A stretch of 5,915 nt of DNA from Candidatus Auribacterota bacterium (GTDB taxonomy: Bacteria; Auribacterota; Tritonobacteria; UBA1439), in the NCBI GenBank assembly GCA_026391995.1, contig JAPLCY010000243.1:1-5915 (forward strand). Reading direction: 5' to 3'. Shown here piece after piece: positions 5,724-5,915 of this stretch. Below the pieces are notes generated by a model that had not been told where the DNA came from, did no database searches, and was given only the letters and a program-made list of their open reading frames with translations. A program made the translations under genes and the position numbers. Each line of letters opens with the position of its first letter. Position 1 is the first letter of the stretch.

Positions 5724-5915
5724 TGTCCGAATTATGGAAAATGGGCCAATCAATTGGGCATAGAAGCATTCCTTAGTACTCTGTCCCCGCCTTCATGAAG
5801 CCGTGACTTCTTTCCCTCGCAGATAGTAAATGTAATATTGTAAAGGTTTGACCCCCAAGCAGTACTGTGTGCCGTCTGCGGTCGCCGCTCAATTCCGACG
5901 TCAGATGATTTATTT
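5692..5915. other. Right-end non-coding region with repeat-like sequence
   Basis: No gene is recognisable. A minus-strand frame is open from the right edge to a stop at 5750-5752, about 55 codons, without a supported start or a familiar motif. The base composition drops compared with the three genes to the left. AGTACT-N-TGT occurs twice in direct orientation (5775-5784 and 5861-5870), flanking the sequence described at 5827-5856. Confidence 0.5.
5827..5856 (-). repeat. Possible dispersed-repeat or transposase-associated end sequence
   Basis: Read on the minus strand, this begins GGGGGTCAAACCTTTACAAT and continues through an A+T-rich stretch. From memory, short sequences of the form GGGGTCAGACCTTTACA recur in many bacterial genomes next to REP-associated or IS200-like transposase genes. 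No transposase is in the window, so this would be a solitary element or the edge of one lying to the right. The assignment rests on resemblance only. Confidence 0.3.

Noticed and set aside
5744..5758. Short palindrome CCAAT-CA-ATTGG
   Set aside because: Five-base arms with a two-base centre occur by chance, and no promoter or gene start is near.
5750..5914. A minus-strand frame open from the right edge
   Set aside because: About 55 codons, no supported start in view and no familiar motif; it lies over the repeat-like sequence and is probably open by chance.

Overview
This is a bacterial window with six protein-coding genes (one cut by the left edge) and no rRNA, tRNA or CRISPR array that I can see. 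Cleavable signal peptides, a class C penicillin-binding protein and a Fe-type superoxide dismutase fit a Gram-negative envelope. The phylum cannot be fixed from the sequence. An environmental or metagenomic lineage, for example near the PVC group or the former deltaproteobacteria, is a weak guess.

Left half, all on the minus strand, read right to left: a secreted protein of four carboxypeptidase-regulatory-like beta-sandwich repeats (2434-3543); a gap of about 300 bases; a membrane-anchored D-Ala-D-Ala carboxypeptidase (1027-2133); and, 12 bases after its stop and in the same frame, the N-terminal 338 residues of a polytopic membrane protein with GT-C-like motifs (1-1014, running off the left edge). 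These genes concern the cell envelope. The last is clearly richer in A+T than the others.

Right half, on the plus strand: an exported Fe-type superoxide dismutase (3662-4393), the preQ0 synthase QueC (4453-5196) and a small HExxH putative metalloprotease (5260-5691). The spacing (59 and 63 bases, no obvious terminator) suggests one transcript. The functions are not obviously linked. The two halves diverge from a 118-base region at 3544-3661 with a plausible promoter for the plus-strand set.

The last 220 bases have no recognisable gene, but hold a T-run, an inverted repeat over the last stop codon and a short sequence resembling elements often scattered near REP/IS200-type transposases.

I found no clearly new multi-gene system. 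The points most worth a second look are the putative metalloprotease with a possible AUU start, the missing signal-peptide core of the repeat protein, the exported dismutase, the carboxypeptidase whose usual C-terminal domain is replaced by a membrane helix, and the repeat-like right end.
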